Source of the DNA: an uncultured Flavobacterium sp.
GTDB taxonomy: Bacteria; Bacteroidota; Bacteroidia; Flavobacteriales; Flavobacteriaceae
Assembly: GCF_951805225.1 (NCBI RefSeq)
Contig: NZ_OX638201.1
Location: 3,534,001-3,598,000, forward strand
DNA: 64,000 nt
Reading direction: 5' to 3'
The notes beneath the pieces are model-generated. The model did no database searches. It was not told the origin of the DNA and saw nothing but the letters and a program-made list of their open reading frames with translations. Every line of letters starts with the position of its first letter. Within the stretch, counting starts at the first letter, position 1. This document shows, piece by piece, positions 8,600 to 16,281 of the stretch. Position numbers and translations under genes: made by a program.

Positions 8600-8634
8600 A
8601 ATCTTTGTCAAAGTTTAAAACTTTGACAAAGATT
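8600..8634. repeat. Closing palindrome of unit B
   Basis: AATCTTTGTCAAAGTTT and its exact reverse complement around one central base. Confidence 0.8.
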
Positions 8635-8661
8635 GGCGAGAATAAATTTAAACGTATAAAA

Positions 8662-8693
8662 AAAATCCCATTCGCCGCGGCGAATGGGATTTT
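8662..8693 (-). terminator. Terminator of the TPR-like gene (32-bp perfect palindrome)
   Basis: AAAATCCCATTCGCCG followed directly by its reverse complement. Read on the minus strand it lies 24 nt after the stop of the 8717 gene and ends in a run of eight T. Confidence 0.85.
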
Positions 8694-8716
8694 GAAATAT
8701 TGTAATTTAAAGAAGT

Positions 8717-9232
8717 TTAGATTTTCTTCATTTGTTCTTTCATCATTGTGATTTGCTCTTTTAGCATTCCTTGTTTGTCTAATTTTTTAGCTTCGTTTAA
8801 TAAATTAGTCGCTTCAAGTTTTCTTCGGCGTGACATTGCAACTCCGGCAAGGTTTAATTTTGCTACTGCCAAATCCATATCCATAGACAATCCAAGTTCG
8901 ATTGCTTTCTTAAAATATTTCTCGGCTTGGTTGATATTAGTCTGAGATACCATAATTCCGTGTAGGTAATTAAAATATCCTTGTTGTTTGCGTACTAAAG
9001 CAGCTTCGGGATTTTTGATATATGCGAGCCATTTTTTAGCGCCTTCAAAGTCTTGTTTTCTTAATTTAAGGAAAGCTAAAAGGATAAATTCGTTTTTAAA
9101 GTAAAGAAATATTGGAATTGCAGTAAGCAATAAAAGGAAAATACCATTCCCGATATTACTTTCGGTAAATTGCCAAACGCCAGCAACTACAAGAAGTCCG
9201 GCCAAAATAAGTTTAATATTTTTATGAAACAT
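8717..9232 (-). CDS. Membrane-anchored TPR-like protein
   Basis: 171 residues from the chosen start (MFHKNIKLI). A longer frame reaches 9424 but would run through the rpmH promoter and start codon and is Phe/Tyr/Cys-rich, so it is rejected. Two hydrophobic segments (about residues 5-22 and 29-45) are followed by helical pairs of tetratricopeptide type: ALVRKQQGYFNYLHG, INQAEKYFKKAIELG, AVAKLNLAGVAMSRR and KLEATNLLNEAKKLD. The soluble TPR domain probably faces the cytoplasm and binds a protein partner. It is divergent from rpmH. Partner and function unknown. Confidence 0.75.
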   Translation of the reverse strand: MFHKNIKLILAGLLVVAGVWQFTESNIGNGIFLLLLTAIPIFLYFKNEFILLAFLKLRKQDFEGAKKWLAYIKNPEAALVRKQQGYFNYLHGIMVSQTNINQAEKYFKKAIELGLSMDMDLAVAKLNLAGVAMSRRRKLEATNLLNEAKKLDKQGMLKEQITMMKEQMKKI

Positions 9233-9296
9233 AATAGATGTATATTTGTGATTGCAAATATAGTAAAATGAATTAAAAATATTTTTATTAAAGTAC

Positions 9297-9326
9297 TTGC
9301 CAGAAAAAAAAGTCTTTGTATATTTG
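9297..9326 (+). promoter_or_regulatory. rpmH promoter
   Basis: TTG at 9297-9299 and TATATTTG at 9319-9326, spacing 19 nt, an exact match to the Bacteroidota consensus; 74 nt before the rpmH start. Confidence 0.75.
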
Positions 9327-9399
9327 CACTCGGTTTTTGAGTAACGATATTCAAAAAACAGAAAAGAGATATTAGACACCATTTTAAAGATACAAAGCA

Positions 9400-9561
9400 A
9401 TGAGCAAAAGAACATTTCAACCATCGAAAAGAAAAAGAAGAAATAAGCACGGATTTATGGACAGAATGGCTTCTGCGAATGGAAGAAAAGTTCTAGCGCG
9501 TAGAAGAGCAAAAGGAAGACATAAATTAACTGTTTCTAGCGAGCCTAGACACAAAAAATAA
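9400..9561 (+). CDS. rpmH: 50S ribosomal protein L34
   Basis: A 53-residue, very basic protein beginning MSKRTFQPSKRKRRNKHGF, with MDRMASANGRKVLARRRAKGR and a HKLTV tail: the whole L34 signature. It is part of the large ribosomal subunit. A strong promoter lies upstream and a terminator 20 nt downstream, so it is a single-gene unit here, without rnpA next to it. It is shorter than a 60-codon cut-off and easily missed by ORF finding. Confidence 0.97.
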   Translation: MSKRTFQPSKRKRRNKHGFMDRMASANGRKVLARRRAKGRHKLTVSSEPRHKK

Positions 9562-9580
9562 TGTTTGTATAAACATACAT

Positions 9581-9614
9581 AAGGCGATTACTTTTTTAGT
9601 ATCGCCTTTTTTTA
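9581..9614 (+). terminator. rpmH terminator
   Basis: AAGGCGAT (9581-9588) pairs with ATCGCCTT (9601-9608), followed by seven T. Confidence 0.88.
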
Positions 9615-9708
9615 TACCTTGTCGGTAAAAAATTTGTAACATTCTAGTTTCTAAAGCACTGTGAATGTTTTTGAATACATATTATAATAACTACACAATA
9701 CATACAAA

Positions 9709-12564
9709 ATGCCTAAAGACACATCAATAAAATCAGTTTTAATAATAGGTTCAGGACCTATTGTTATTGGACAAGCTTGCGAATTTGATTATGCAGGATC
9801 TCAATCTGCACGTTCTATTCGTGAAGAAGGAATTGAAGTTATCTTGATAAACTCAAATCCAGCGACAATTATGACCGACCCAAGTATGGCCGATCACATT
9901 TACTTGAAACCATTAACTACAAAATCGATAATTGAAATTCTAAAGGAACATCCACAAATTGATGCTGTTTTACCTACAATGGGTGGACAAACGGCTTTGA
10001 ACTTGTGTTTGGAAGCTGAAGAAAAAGGAATCTGGCAGGATTTTGGAGTAAAATTAATTGGAGTTGACGTTAACGCAATTAATATTACTGAAGACAGAGA
10101 GCAGTTTAAACAACTTCTTGAAAGAATTAATGTACCAACTGCGCCTGCAAAAACTGCTACTTCTTACTTAGAAGGAAAAGAAATTGCTCAGGAATTTGGT
10201 TTTCCATTAGTAATTCGTCCTTCGTTTACACTTGGAGGAACTGGAGCTGCAATTGTTTACAAAAAAGAAGATTTTGATGAGCTTTTAACTCGTGGTCTTG
10301 AAGCATCACCAATTCATGAAGTTTTGATCGACAAAGCTTTAATGGGATGGAAAGAATATGAGTTAGAACTTTTAAGAGATAAAAACGATAATGTTGTAAT
10401 CATTTGTTCAATCGAAAACATGGATCCAATGGGAATTCATACCGGAGATTCGATTACAGTTGCACCAGCAATGACATTATCTGACACAACTTTCCAAAAA
10501 TTACGTGATTATGCAATCTTAATGATGCGTAGTATCGGAAATTTTGCCGGAGGTTGTAACGTACAATTCGCAGTTTCACCAGACGAAAAAGAAGACATCG
10601 TAGCAATCGAGATTAATCCTCGTGTATCTCGTTCTTCTGCTTTAGCATCTAAAGCGACTGGTTATCCAATTGCTAAAATTGCTTCTAAACTTGCTTTAGG
10701 ATACAATCTTGATGAATTACAAAATCAAATTACAAAATCTACTTCGGCTCTTTTCGAACCGACTTTAGACTATGTAATCGTAAAAATACCACGTTGGAAC
10801 TTTGACAAATTCGAAGGTGCTGACAGAACTTTAGGTCTTCAAATGAAATCTGTTGGTGAAGTAATGGGAATTGGACGTTCGTTCCAGGAAGCTTTACACA
10901 AAGCAACTCAATCTCTTGAAATTAAGAGAAATGGTTTAGGTGCTGACGGAAAAGGATATAAAAACTACGAACAAATTATCGAGAAACTAACTTTTGCAAG
11001 TTGGGATCGTGTTTTTGTAATTTATGATGCAATCGCAATGGGAATTCCGTTGAGCCGTATTCATGAAATCACAAAAATCGATATGTGGTTCTTAAAACAA
11101 TACGAAGAACTTTATACTTTAGAGAAAGAAATTTCGAACTATAAAGTATCAAATCTTCCTAAAGAACTTTTGCTTGAAGCGAAACAAAAAGGTTTTGCTG
11201 ACAGACAAATTGCTCACATGGTAAATTGTCTTGAAAGCGAAGTACATACTTTACGTATGGATCAAAATATCAACCGTGTGTTTAAATTGGTTGATACTTG
11301 TGCGGCTGAGTTTAAAGCAAAAACACCTTACTACTACTCTACTTTTGAAGCTGAAATCGAAAAAGCAAACGGTGAGCGTTATGTAGACAATGAAAGTATT
11401 GTAACTGATAAAAAGAAAATCATCGTTCTTGGTTCTGGACCAAACAGAATTGGACAAGGAATTGAGTTTGATTATTCTTGTGTACACGGAGTTTTGGCCG
11501 CGAAAGAATGTGGTTACGAAACAATCATGATCAACTGTAACCCTGAAACGGTTTCAACTGATTTTGATACAGCTGATAAATTATATTTCGAGCCTGTTTT
11601 CTGGGAACATATATACGACATCATTCAGCACGAAAAACCAGAAGGTGTAATTGTTCAATTAGGTGGACAAACAGCTTTGAAATTAGCCGAGAAATTATCT
11701 AAATACGGAGTAAAAATCATCGGAACTAGTTTTGACGCACTTGATTTAGCGGAAGACAGAGGACGTTTCTCAGATTTATTGAGAGAATTACATATTCCTT
11801 TCCCACAATTCGGAATTGCTGAAACTGCTGACGAAGCTTCTGCTCTTGCAGATACCTTAGACTTCCCATTATTGATTCGTCCTTCTTATGTATTAGGCGG
11901 TCAGGGAATGAAAATTGTAATCAACAAAAAAGAACTTGAAGAACACGTTATCAACTTATTGAAAACGATTCCAGGAAACAAATTACTTTTAGATCATTAT
12001 TTGGCCGGAGCAATCGAAGCTGAAGCTGATGCAATTTGTGACGCTGACGGAAATGTTTACATCATAGGAATTATGGAGCATATCGAACCTTGCGGAGTTC
12101 ACTCTGGAGATAGTAACGCTACTTTACCTCCTTTTAACTTAGGAGAATTCGTAATGCAACAAATTAAAGATCATACTTTTAAAATCGCAAGAGCACTGAA
12201 AACAGTTGGTTTAATCAACATTCAGTTTGCTATAAAAGATGATACAGTTTATATTATCGAAGCAAATCCAAGAGCTTCAAGAACGGTACCGTTTATTGCA
12301 AAAGCTTACGGAGAGCCCTATGTAAACTACGCTACAAAAGTAATGTTAGGACATAATAAAGTAACTGACTTTGATTTTAATCCGCAATTAAAAGGATATG
12401 CGATCAAACAACCGGTTTTCTCTTTCAGCAAATTCCATAATGTTAACAAAGCATTAGGACCAGAAATGAAATCAACTGGAGAAAGTATCTTGTTTATTGA
12501 TGACTTAAAAGACGATCAATTCTACGAATTGTACTCTAGAAGAAAAATGTATTTGAGTAAATAA
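9709..12564 (+). CDS. carB: Carbamoyl-phosphate synthase large subunit, without C-terminal regulatory domain
   Basis: 951 residues. The first ATP-grasp half carries GSGPIVIGQACEFDYAG, ENMDPMGIHTGDS and NPRVSRSSALASKATGYP. The second carries GSGPNRIGQGIEFDYSCVHG, MEHIEPCGVHSGDS and NPRASRTVPFIAKAYGEP. With CarA it makes carbamoyl phosphate from glutamine, bicarbonate and 2 ATP for arginine and pyrimidine synthesis. The protein ends about 20 residues after KALGPEMKSTGE, where the E. coli enzyme (1073 aa) goes on into an MGS-like domain that binds UMP, IMP and ornithine. That domain is absent, so the enzyme is probably not controlled in the E. coli manner. The duplicated 3' end at 14510 ends at nearly the same place, so the short form is not a fresh truncation. 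Confidence 0.96.
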   Translation: MPKDTSIKSVLIIGSGPIVIGQACEFDYAGSQSARSIREEGIEVILINSNPATIMTDPSMADHIYLKPLTTKSIIEILKEHPQIDAVLPTMGGQTALNLCLEAEEKGIWQDFGVKLIGVDVNAINITEDREQFKQLLERINVPTAPAKTATSYLEGKEIAQEFGFPLVIRPSFTLGGTGAAIVYKKEDFDELLTRGLEASPIHEVLIDKALMGWKEYELELLRDKNDNVVIICSIENMDPMGIHTGDSITVAPAMTLSDTTFQKLRDYAILMMRSIGNFAGGCNVQFAVSPDEKEDIVAIEINPRVSRSSALASKATGYPIAKIASKLALGYNLDELQNQITKSTSALFEPTLDYVIVKIPRWNFDKFEGADRTLGLQMKSVGEVMGIGRSFQEALHKATQSLEIKRNGLGADGKGYKNYEQIIEKLTFASWDRVFVIYDAIAMGIPLSRIHEITKIDMWFLKQYEELYTLEKEISNYKVSNLPKELLLEAKQKGFADRQIAHMVNCLESEVHTLRMDQNINRVFKLVDTCAAEFKAKTPYYYSTFEAEIEKANGERYVDNESIVTDKKKIIVLGSGPNRIGQGIEFDYSCVHGVLAAKECGYETIMINCNPETVSTDFDTADKLYFEPVFWEHIYDIIQHEKPEGVIVQLGGQTALKLAEKLSKYGVKIIGTSFDALDLAEDRGRFSDLLRELHIPFPQFGIAETADEASALADTLDFPLLIRPSYVLGGQGMKIVINKKELEEHVINLLKTIPGNKLLLDHYLAGAIEAEADAICDADGNVYIIGIMEHIEPCGVHSGDSNATLPPFNLGEFVMQQIKDHTFKIARALKTVGLINIQFAIKDDTVYIIEANPRASRTVPFIAKAYGEPYVNYATKVMLGHNKVTDFDFNPQLKGYAIKQPVFSFSKFHNVNKALGPEMKSTGESILFIDDLKDDQFYELYSRRKMYLSK

Positions 12565-12569
12565 TCTCA

Positions 12570-12629
12570 AATCCTTTATATATAGAAAAAGCTCCAATTA
12601 CTTGGAGCTTTTTCTATATATAAAGGATT
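12570..12629. terminator. Long perfect hairpin, bidirectional terminator between carB and the OLD-like gene
   Basis: Two 28-nt arms (12570-12597 and 12602-12629) are exact reverse complements around a TTAC loop. The core AAAAAGCTCCAA/TTGGAGCTTTTT gives T-runs on both strands, so it can stop both converging genes. The right arm reaches the stop codon of the OLD-like gene. Confidence 0.85.
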
Positions 12630-14461
12630 TATTTTTTCAGAAAACCAGATAAAGTTTCTTCAATGTCTTTTAAATCATCAAAGGAGTTTTTAATTATCCA
12701 TTCACAAAGCAATACTGAATGTTTGATTTTGTCGAAAGTTACAGTATTGTTTGTAATAGCAGAGAATAATACTTTTAGAAATTCAGCTCCATCAACATTA
12801 TCTAGCCAATTGGTTTCATTTTTACCTTTGGAAATGTAAGATTGATTTATAAACTTTTTTTCCCATTTATTTTCTTCTATCCAATTATTGATCACTCCTA
12901 GAGTAATCTTAAGACTACTTATTTCTGGAATAGCATTTAAAACGTCAAAAATAGCATCAATATTTAGAAGATAATTTTCAAACATTTTTCTTTTAGTAAA
13001 AACTACTGAGTTTTTACTTTTTCTCGCTAAATCTTCTTTTTCAGTCTTAGTCAATTTTTCACTATCAAAAAAGAAACCAATTGCAGGAGGTAATAATCCT
13101 TTTCCAGTACTCAATTTTTCATAAGTTTTAAAAATCAAGTCGGCATTCTTTTTTTGATTAAAATCTCCTGTATTAATTACAGAAAGTACAACATTTCCCA
13201 TTAAAGAAATTCCATTAATTTTTTCAATTATTTTTGGAAAACAAATTTCTTCAGTTTTTCCTTCTACCCATAAAATGCTATCTGCTCCAAAAACATCTGA
13301 AAGTTTTGCACCAATTTCAGCAAGATAATTTTGCTGATTATTAGTTTCTTGTAGGTCTACGGTTTCTATTTTGCTTTCCGCATTCTTATATTTAACAATG
13401 TGAATTGTTTGCGGATTTGATGCAGCAATTGTTGCAGGCGAATGTGTAGAAATAATAAATTGATGTTGCGAATGTTCTTTTAAGATTTCAATGAGTTTTT
13501 TTGCTGCTCCAGGATGAAGAAAACTATTTGGTTCGTCAATAATAATCACTTTAGGGATATCCGAAGTTAAAATCACATACAATATTGCTAAAACTTGTCC
13601 TATGCCGGTTCCACATTCTGATAATGGAACAACTAAATCACTTCTTTCTAATTCAGGATTTTCGTTCCAAACCACTATTTCTACACGATTACTTTGGTCA
13701 TTAAATGGTCTAATTGATATTTGATAAATTTGTGGAAATATTTTGCGAACATACGAATTGTATCTTTCGAATCGAATTTTATCTCCTTGAAGTATATTTA
13801 AAACTTCAGGTAGATTTGATGCATCTGAATTTAAAATATTATTAATTCCAAAATTTGATTTACCTATATTTAGTCTCTCGGCTTTAAAACAATAAAATCG
13901 AGCGATTAGCTTATTGACTATGTGAATAGAAAAGTCATTCTGACTTGAAGTTTCTAGAGTGAATTTTATTTGTTTAGATATGTCATGATGAAATGCATTT
14001 GAGAAATTGCTTTTGACAGTAGATTCAAGATGAAAAGCTGATGATTTAAGTTGACCATTTTCTATTACACATAGTATTTTATTAATATCATTGTCGAAAT
14101 AAGAATCAAAAAAGCGATCATTATTTAAATCAAATAAATTTATATCTCCATTTTTTAATTGGTTCATAAAAAACTGACCTCCTGGAATATTATGGTTTAA
14201 GAAAAAAATTTTTATTTCTTTTTTTGAAACAGATAGTTCGATATTTAACGTAGATTTTTGTGAAAATGTTGATTGAATTGTTTGTATAGTTTTGCTGCTT
14301 TTATGAGGATTTCCTCTAAAATCTAAACTTAAAGCCTGAAGTAAGGCTGTTTTTCCAGCATTATTTTGTCCAGTAATTATATTTATACCAGCATTTAATT
14401 CGACATCATTTGTACTATAGAAGCTTTTGTAATTTTGAAGATTAAATTTTGTTATATACAT
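12629..14461 (-). CDS. OLD-family ATPase with TOPRIM nuclease domain (candidate phage-defence gene)
   Basis: 610 residues. N-terminal ABC/SMC-type ATPase: Walker A GQNNAGKT (31-38), a signature-like SECGTGIGQ (281-289), Walker B VIIIDEP (305-311) and H-loop STHSP (338-342). The C-terminal TOPRIM-like part has WVEGKTEE (398-405, catalytic Glu), FFFDSE (463-468, metal-binding acids) and RKMFENYLL (491-499). This order is that of OLD nucleases (P2 Old, GajA of Gabija). No UvrD-like helicase (GajB) or other partner lies next to it, so it is a stand-alone OLD-type gene. It lies between carB and a degenerate copy of the carB 3' end, which suggests transfer. Cytoplasmic; DNA cleavage set off by infection is the inferred role. 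Confidence 0.85.
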   Translation of the reverse strand: MYITKFNLQNYKSFYSTNDVELNAGINIITGQNNAGKTALLQALSLDFRGNPHKSSKTIQTIQSTFSQKSTLNIELSVSKKEIKIFFLNHNIPGGQFFMNQLKNGDINLFDLNNDRFFDSYFDNDINKILCVIENGQLKSSAFHLESTVKSNFSNAFHHDISKQIKFTLETSSQNDFSIHIVNKLIARFYCFKAERLNIGKSNFGINNILNSDASNLPEVLNILQGDKIRFERYNSYVRKIFPQIYQISIRPFNDQSNRVEIVVWNENPELERSDLVVPLSECGTGIGQVLAILYVILTSDIPKVIIIDEPNSFLHPGAAKKLIEILKEHSQHQFIISTHSPATIAASNPQTIHIVKYKNAESKIETVDLQETNNQQNYLAEIGAKLSDVFGADSILWVEGKTEEICFPKIIEKINGISLMGNVVLSVINTGDFNQKKNADLIFKTYEKLSTGKGLLPPAIGFFFDSEKLTKTEKEDLARKSKNSVVFTKRKMFENYLLNIDAIFDVLNAIPEISSLKITLGVINNWIEENKWEKKFINQSYISKGKNETNWLDNVDGAEFLKVLFSAITNNTVTFDKIKHSVLLCEWIIKNSFDDLKDIEETLSGFLKK

Positions 14462-14509
14462 AATGTTTGTTTGTTTTTAAGATTAAAAGTAATGATTTTT
14501 AAATGTCGG

Positions 14510-14557
14510 AAAGACGATCAATTCCACGAACTATACTATAGAAGAAAATATATTTGA
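14510..14557 (+). pseudogene. Degenerate copy of the carB 3' end
   Basis: Reads KDDQFHELYYRRKYI then stop, against KDDQFYELYSRRKMYLSK at the end of CarB. At base level, 14511-14572 aligns with 12509-12571 with about eight substitutions and one deleted A, which shifts the frame and makes the early stop. The likeness goes on into the following hairpin (CTCCAA/TTGGAG). It marks the far side of a roughly 2-kb insertion that contains the OLD-like gene. Confidence 0.85.
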
Positions 14558-14581
14558 GAAAATAATCTTGAATTCTGATAT

Positions 14582-14613
14582 AAAAAAAACTCCAAGTAAT
14601 TGGAGCTTTTTTA
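14582..14613. terminator. Hairpin terminator, second copy of the carB terminator core
   Basis: CTCCAA-GTAA-TTGGAG flanked by A-run and T-run. It serves yiaA on the minus strand and is related to the hairpin at 12570-12629. Confidence 0.75.
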
Positions 14614-14630
14614 TTTTTGATCTTTTATGT

Positions 14631-15050
14631 TTATTCGCTTTTTTCGAATACCACATTATCTCTTGTGTTTTTTTGTACTGAAATTGCACCAAAAAGTGCC
14701 AGCAAAAAGGCAAATGCATAAAAACCTTTTTCACTTGGCAGAATAGTCGCGTTCCAAAGTCCAACAACTAATAACACAATAGATAACAGCGTTCCGAACC
14801 AACAAATCCCATAGTAGATATCAGTTACAGGAAGTTTTTCAAGTCTGTCTCTTACACTTTTTTGCAATGAAACAACAGCAAATAATCCAAACATTAAAAC
14901 TGTAAAATAATATCCCTTTTCGTTTAATAACATTTCGGCTCTTGCAAGTCCAACGATAAAACCTACTGTTCCAGCTCCAAGAGCTACCCAAGATGCCGCT
15001 ATAAAGGCATTCGATGTTTTTTGTACCATATTCTTTAATTTAATAGTCAT
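14631..15050 (-). CDS. YiaA/YiaB two-helix domain inner-membrane protein
   Basis: 139 residues with four membrane helices (about 19-35, 47-63, 78-99, 108-126) arranged as two copies of the YiaAB two-helix unit. Each unit ends in a similar cytoplasmic motif (LQKSVRDRLE and VQKNTRDNVV). This internal duplication and the length fit the YiaA family. The molecular role of the family is not established. Single gene: terminators lie on both sides. Confidence 0.85.
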   Translation of the reverse strand: MTIKLKNMVQKTSNAFIAASWVALGAGTVGFIVGLARAEMLLNEKGYYFTVLMFGLFAVVSLQKSVRDRLEKLPVTDIYYGICWFGTLLSIVLLVVGLWNATILPSEKGFYAFAFLLALFGAISVQKNTRDNVVFEKSE

Positions 15051-15142
15051 GTTTTGGTTAGCAACAAATATAATTAAATAAGATTCTGATTATAATAAAA
15101 CGAAATAAATATTATTACGTATAATCTTCTAAAATGTTAAAC

Positions 15143-15173
15143 AAAAAAAGCTCCATTTTCATGGAGCTTTTTT
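15143..15173 (-). terminator. Terminator of the ECF sigma/DUF4252 operon
   Basis: AAAAAAAGCTCCAT-TTTC-ATGGAGCTTTTTT, directly after the last gene of the minus-strand operon. Confidence 0.85.
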
Positions 15174-15194
15174 CGAATTTAAAGTAAGAATGTA

Positions 15195-15731
15195 TTATTT
15201 CATTAATTGCTGTAAAGGTTTCAATTGGTCCATATTAATATTTGATTGTTTTAAAACGCTCATTAAGGTCATAATATTATTAGGATTCATATTTTTTCCT
15301 AAAACGCGAACCACTGCAAAACCATTTTCTTTTCTGTTAGCAAAAATCACAAATTCTTCGATATTATCGTCAGTGCCAACATAACTTACAGATGCACCGT
15401 CTTTACCAGAACCAACTGTCATTAATTGTTGATATTTAGGATCTTTCAGAATTGCTTTAACCTTAGTTCTTTCTGTTTCAAACTGCACTTGATTTTTATC
15501 ATTTGCTTTGAAAGCCAGAATATTCATTTTGTCGAAAGAATTCAAAGCTTCACTTTGTTCTGCAGATAATTTTGTTTTATCTAAATTCAAAATGCTAGGC
15601 GAAACATCGAGCGCAATAAAATCTTTATTATCACTGTTTTGCACAAAATACTTCTGCAATGAAGGTTCAGAATTACAACTTACTAAAGTTAGCAATACTA
15701 AAAGAGCTGTAGTAAAAACGTTTGCTTTCAT
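15195..15731 (-). CDS. DUF4252 lipoprotein
   Basis: 178 residues with a lipoprotein signal peptide (lipobox LTLVSC, Cys about 19), then a DUF4252 domain marked by FDKMNILAFK, VKAILKDPKYQQLMTVGSG, VSYVGTDDNIEEFVIFANRKENGFAVVRVLG and a helical tail. It is the last gene of an operon with a second DUF4252 gene 5 bp upstream, a membrane protein and an ECF sigma factor. The function of DUF4252 is unknown; its place suggests an envelope protein under control of, or feeding back on, the sigma factor. Confidence 0.85.
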   Translation of the reverse strand: MKANVFTTALLVLLTLVSCNSEPSLQKYFVQNSDNKDFIALDVSPSILNLDKTKLSAEQSEALNSFDKMNILAFKANDKNQVQFETERTKVKAILKDPKYQQLMTVGSGKDGASVSYVGTDDNIEEFVIFANRKENGFAVVRVLGKNMNPNNIMTLMSVLKQSNINMDQLKPLQQLMK

Positions 15732-15736
15732 AATTA

Positions 15737-16264
15737 TTATTTTTTGCCTTTAGAAGCTTTTTTAAGATCAGAACCACCAGGAAGTTGCATTTTATCTGTT
15801 AGTACTGAAATTTCGTTTAAATCAAAATTACCGGTTAGAGAAAGCAAAACAGTTTCGTCATTTTTTGCGCCGTCAACAAACATAAGCAATTCTTTAATTT
15901 GCGTATCACTTGCGCCTGATTTTACCATTATACGAACATTTTTACCGCTGTCATTTACACGCATTAATTCTTCTAAACCTGCCGTTTTGATGTATTTATC
16001 TGCTGAAGCTTTCATGTCTGCTTCAACTTTTGCATTCTTGGTAGTAAACACTTTTAAGTAGTCTAATTTCTTGATCAGGTTAATATATTGTTGTGTTTCT
16101 TTGTCAGAAGCATCAACTTTAACTTTACTCATTAAATCAAACATTTTTTTGTTTACAATTACAGATGTTACGTCGTCCTGACCATCAAATTTGTCAAAAG
16201 CACCTTGTGCATAAAAAGCTTGTGTAACAAATGCGAAAACTAGTGTTATGATGAAATTTTTCAT
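15737..16264 (-). CDS. DUF4252 secreted protein
   Basis: 175 residues with a Sec signal peptide ending AFYAQG and no lipobox Cys, so probably periplasmic. The DUF4252 hallmarks are VDASDKETQQYINLIKKLDYLKVFTT, where a helix leads into a strand, and GKNVRIMVKSG with ELLMFVDGAKNDETVLLSLTG. It is a paralogue of the next gene (5 bp apart), with a basic Gly/Lys tail. The pair may have arisen by duplication and then split into a soluble and a lipid-anchored form. Confidence 0.85.
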   Translation of the reverse strand: MKNFIITLVFAFVTQAFYAQGAFDKFDGQDDVTSVIVNKKMFDLMSKVKVDASDKETQQYINLIKKLDYLKVFTTKNAKVEADMKASADKYIKTAGLEELMRVNDSGKNVRIMVKSGASDTQIKELLMFVDGAKNDETVLLSLTGNFDLNEISVLTDKMQLPGGSDLKKASKGKK

Positions 16265-16281
16265 TTTTGATTGAATTTAAA

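Larger units (their letters stand above)
8041..8634. repeat. Tandem duplication, two units of about 290-300 bp
   Basis: Unit A (8041-8327) and unit B (8333-8634) share the same order of parts: CGCATAG, a 33-bp palindrome, about 85 bp of conserved spacer, a structured-RNA motif, a variable AT-rich stretch, and a closing palindrome built on ATCTTTGTCAAAGTT. The first about 185 nt of the units differ at only a few positions apart from the apical hairpin of the RNA motif. No protein-coding frame explains the conservation. Confidence 0.85.

Noticed and set aside
8041..8634. CRISPR array
   Set aside because: Only two long units with palindromes, no short direct repeats with unique spacers and no cas genes.
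9233..9424. Upstream extension of the TPR-like gene
   Set aside because: It would read back through the rpmH promoter and start codon and encodes Phe/Tyr/Cys-rich sequence without protein character.
12629..14461. A Gabija system
   Set aside because: No UvrD-like GajB gene on either side; neighbours are carB and yiaA.
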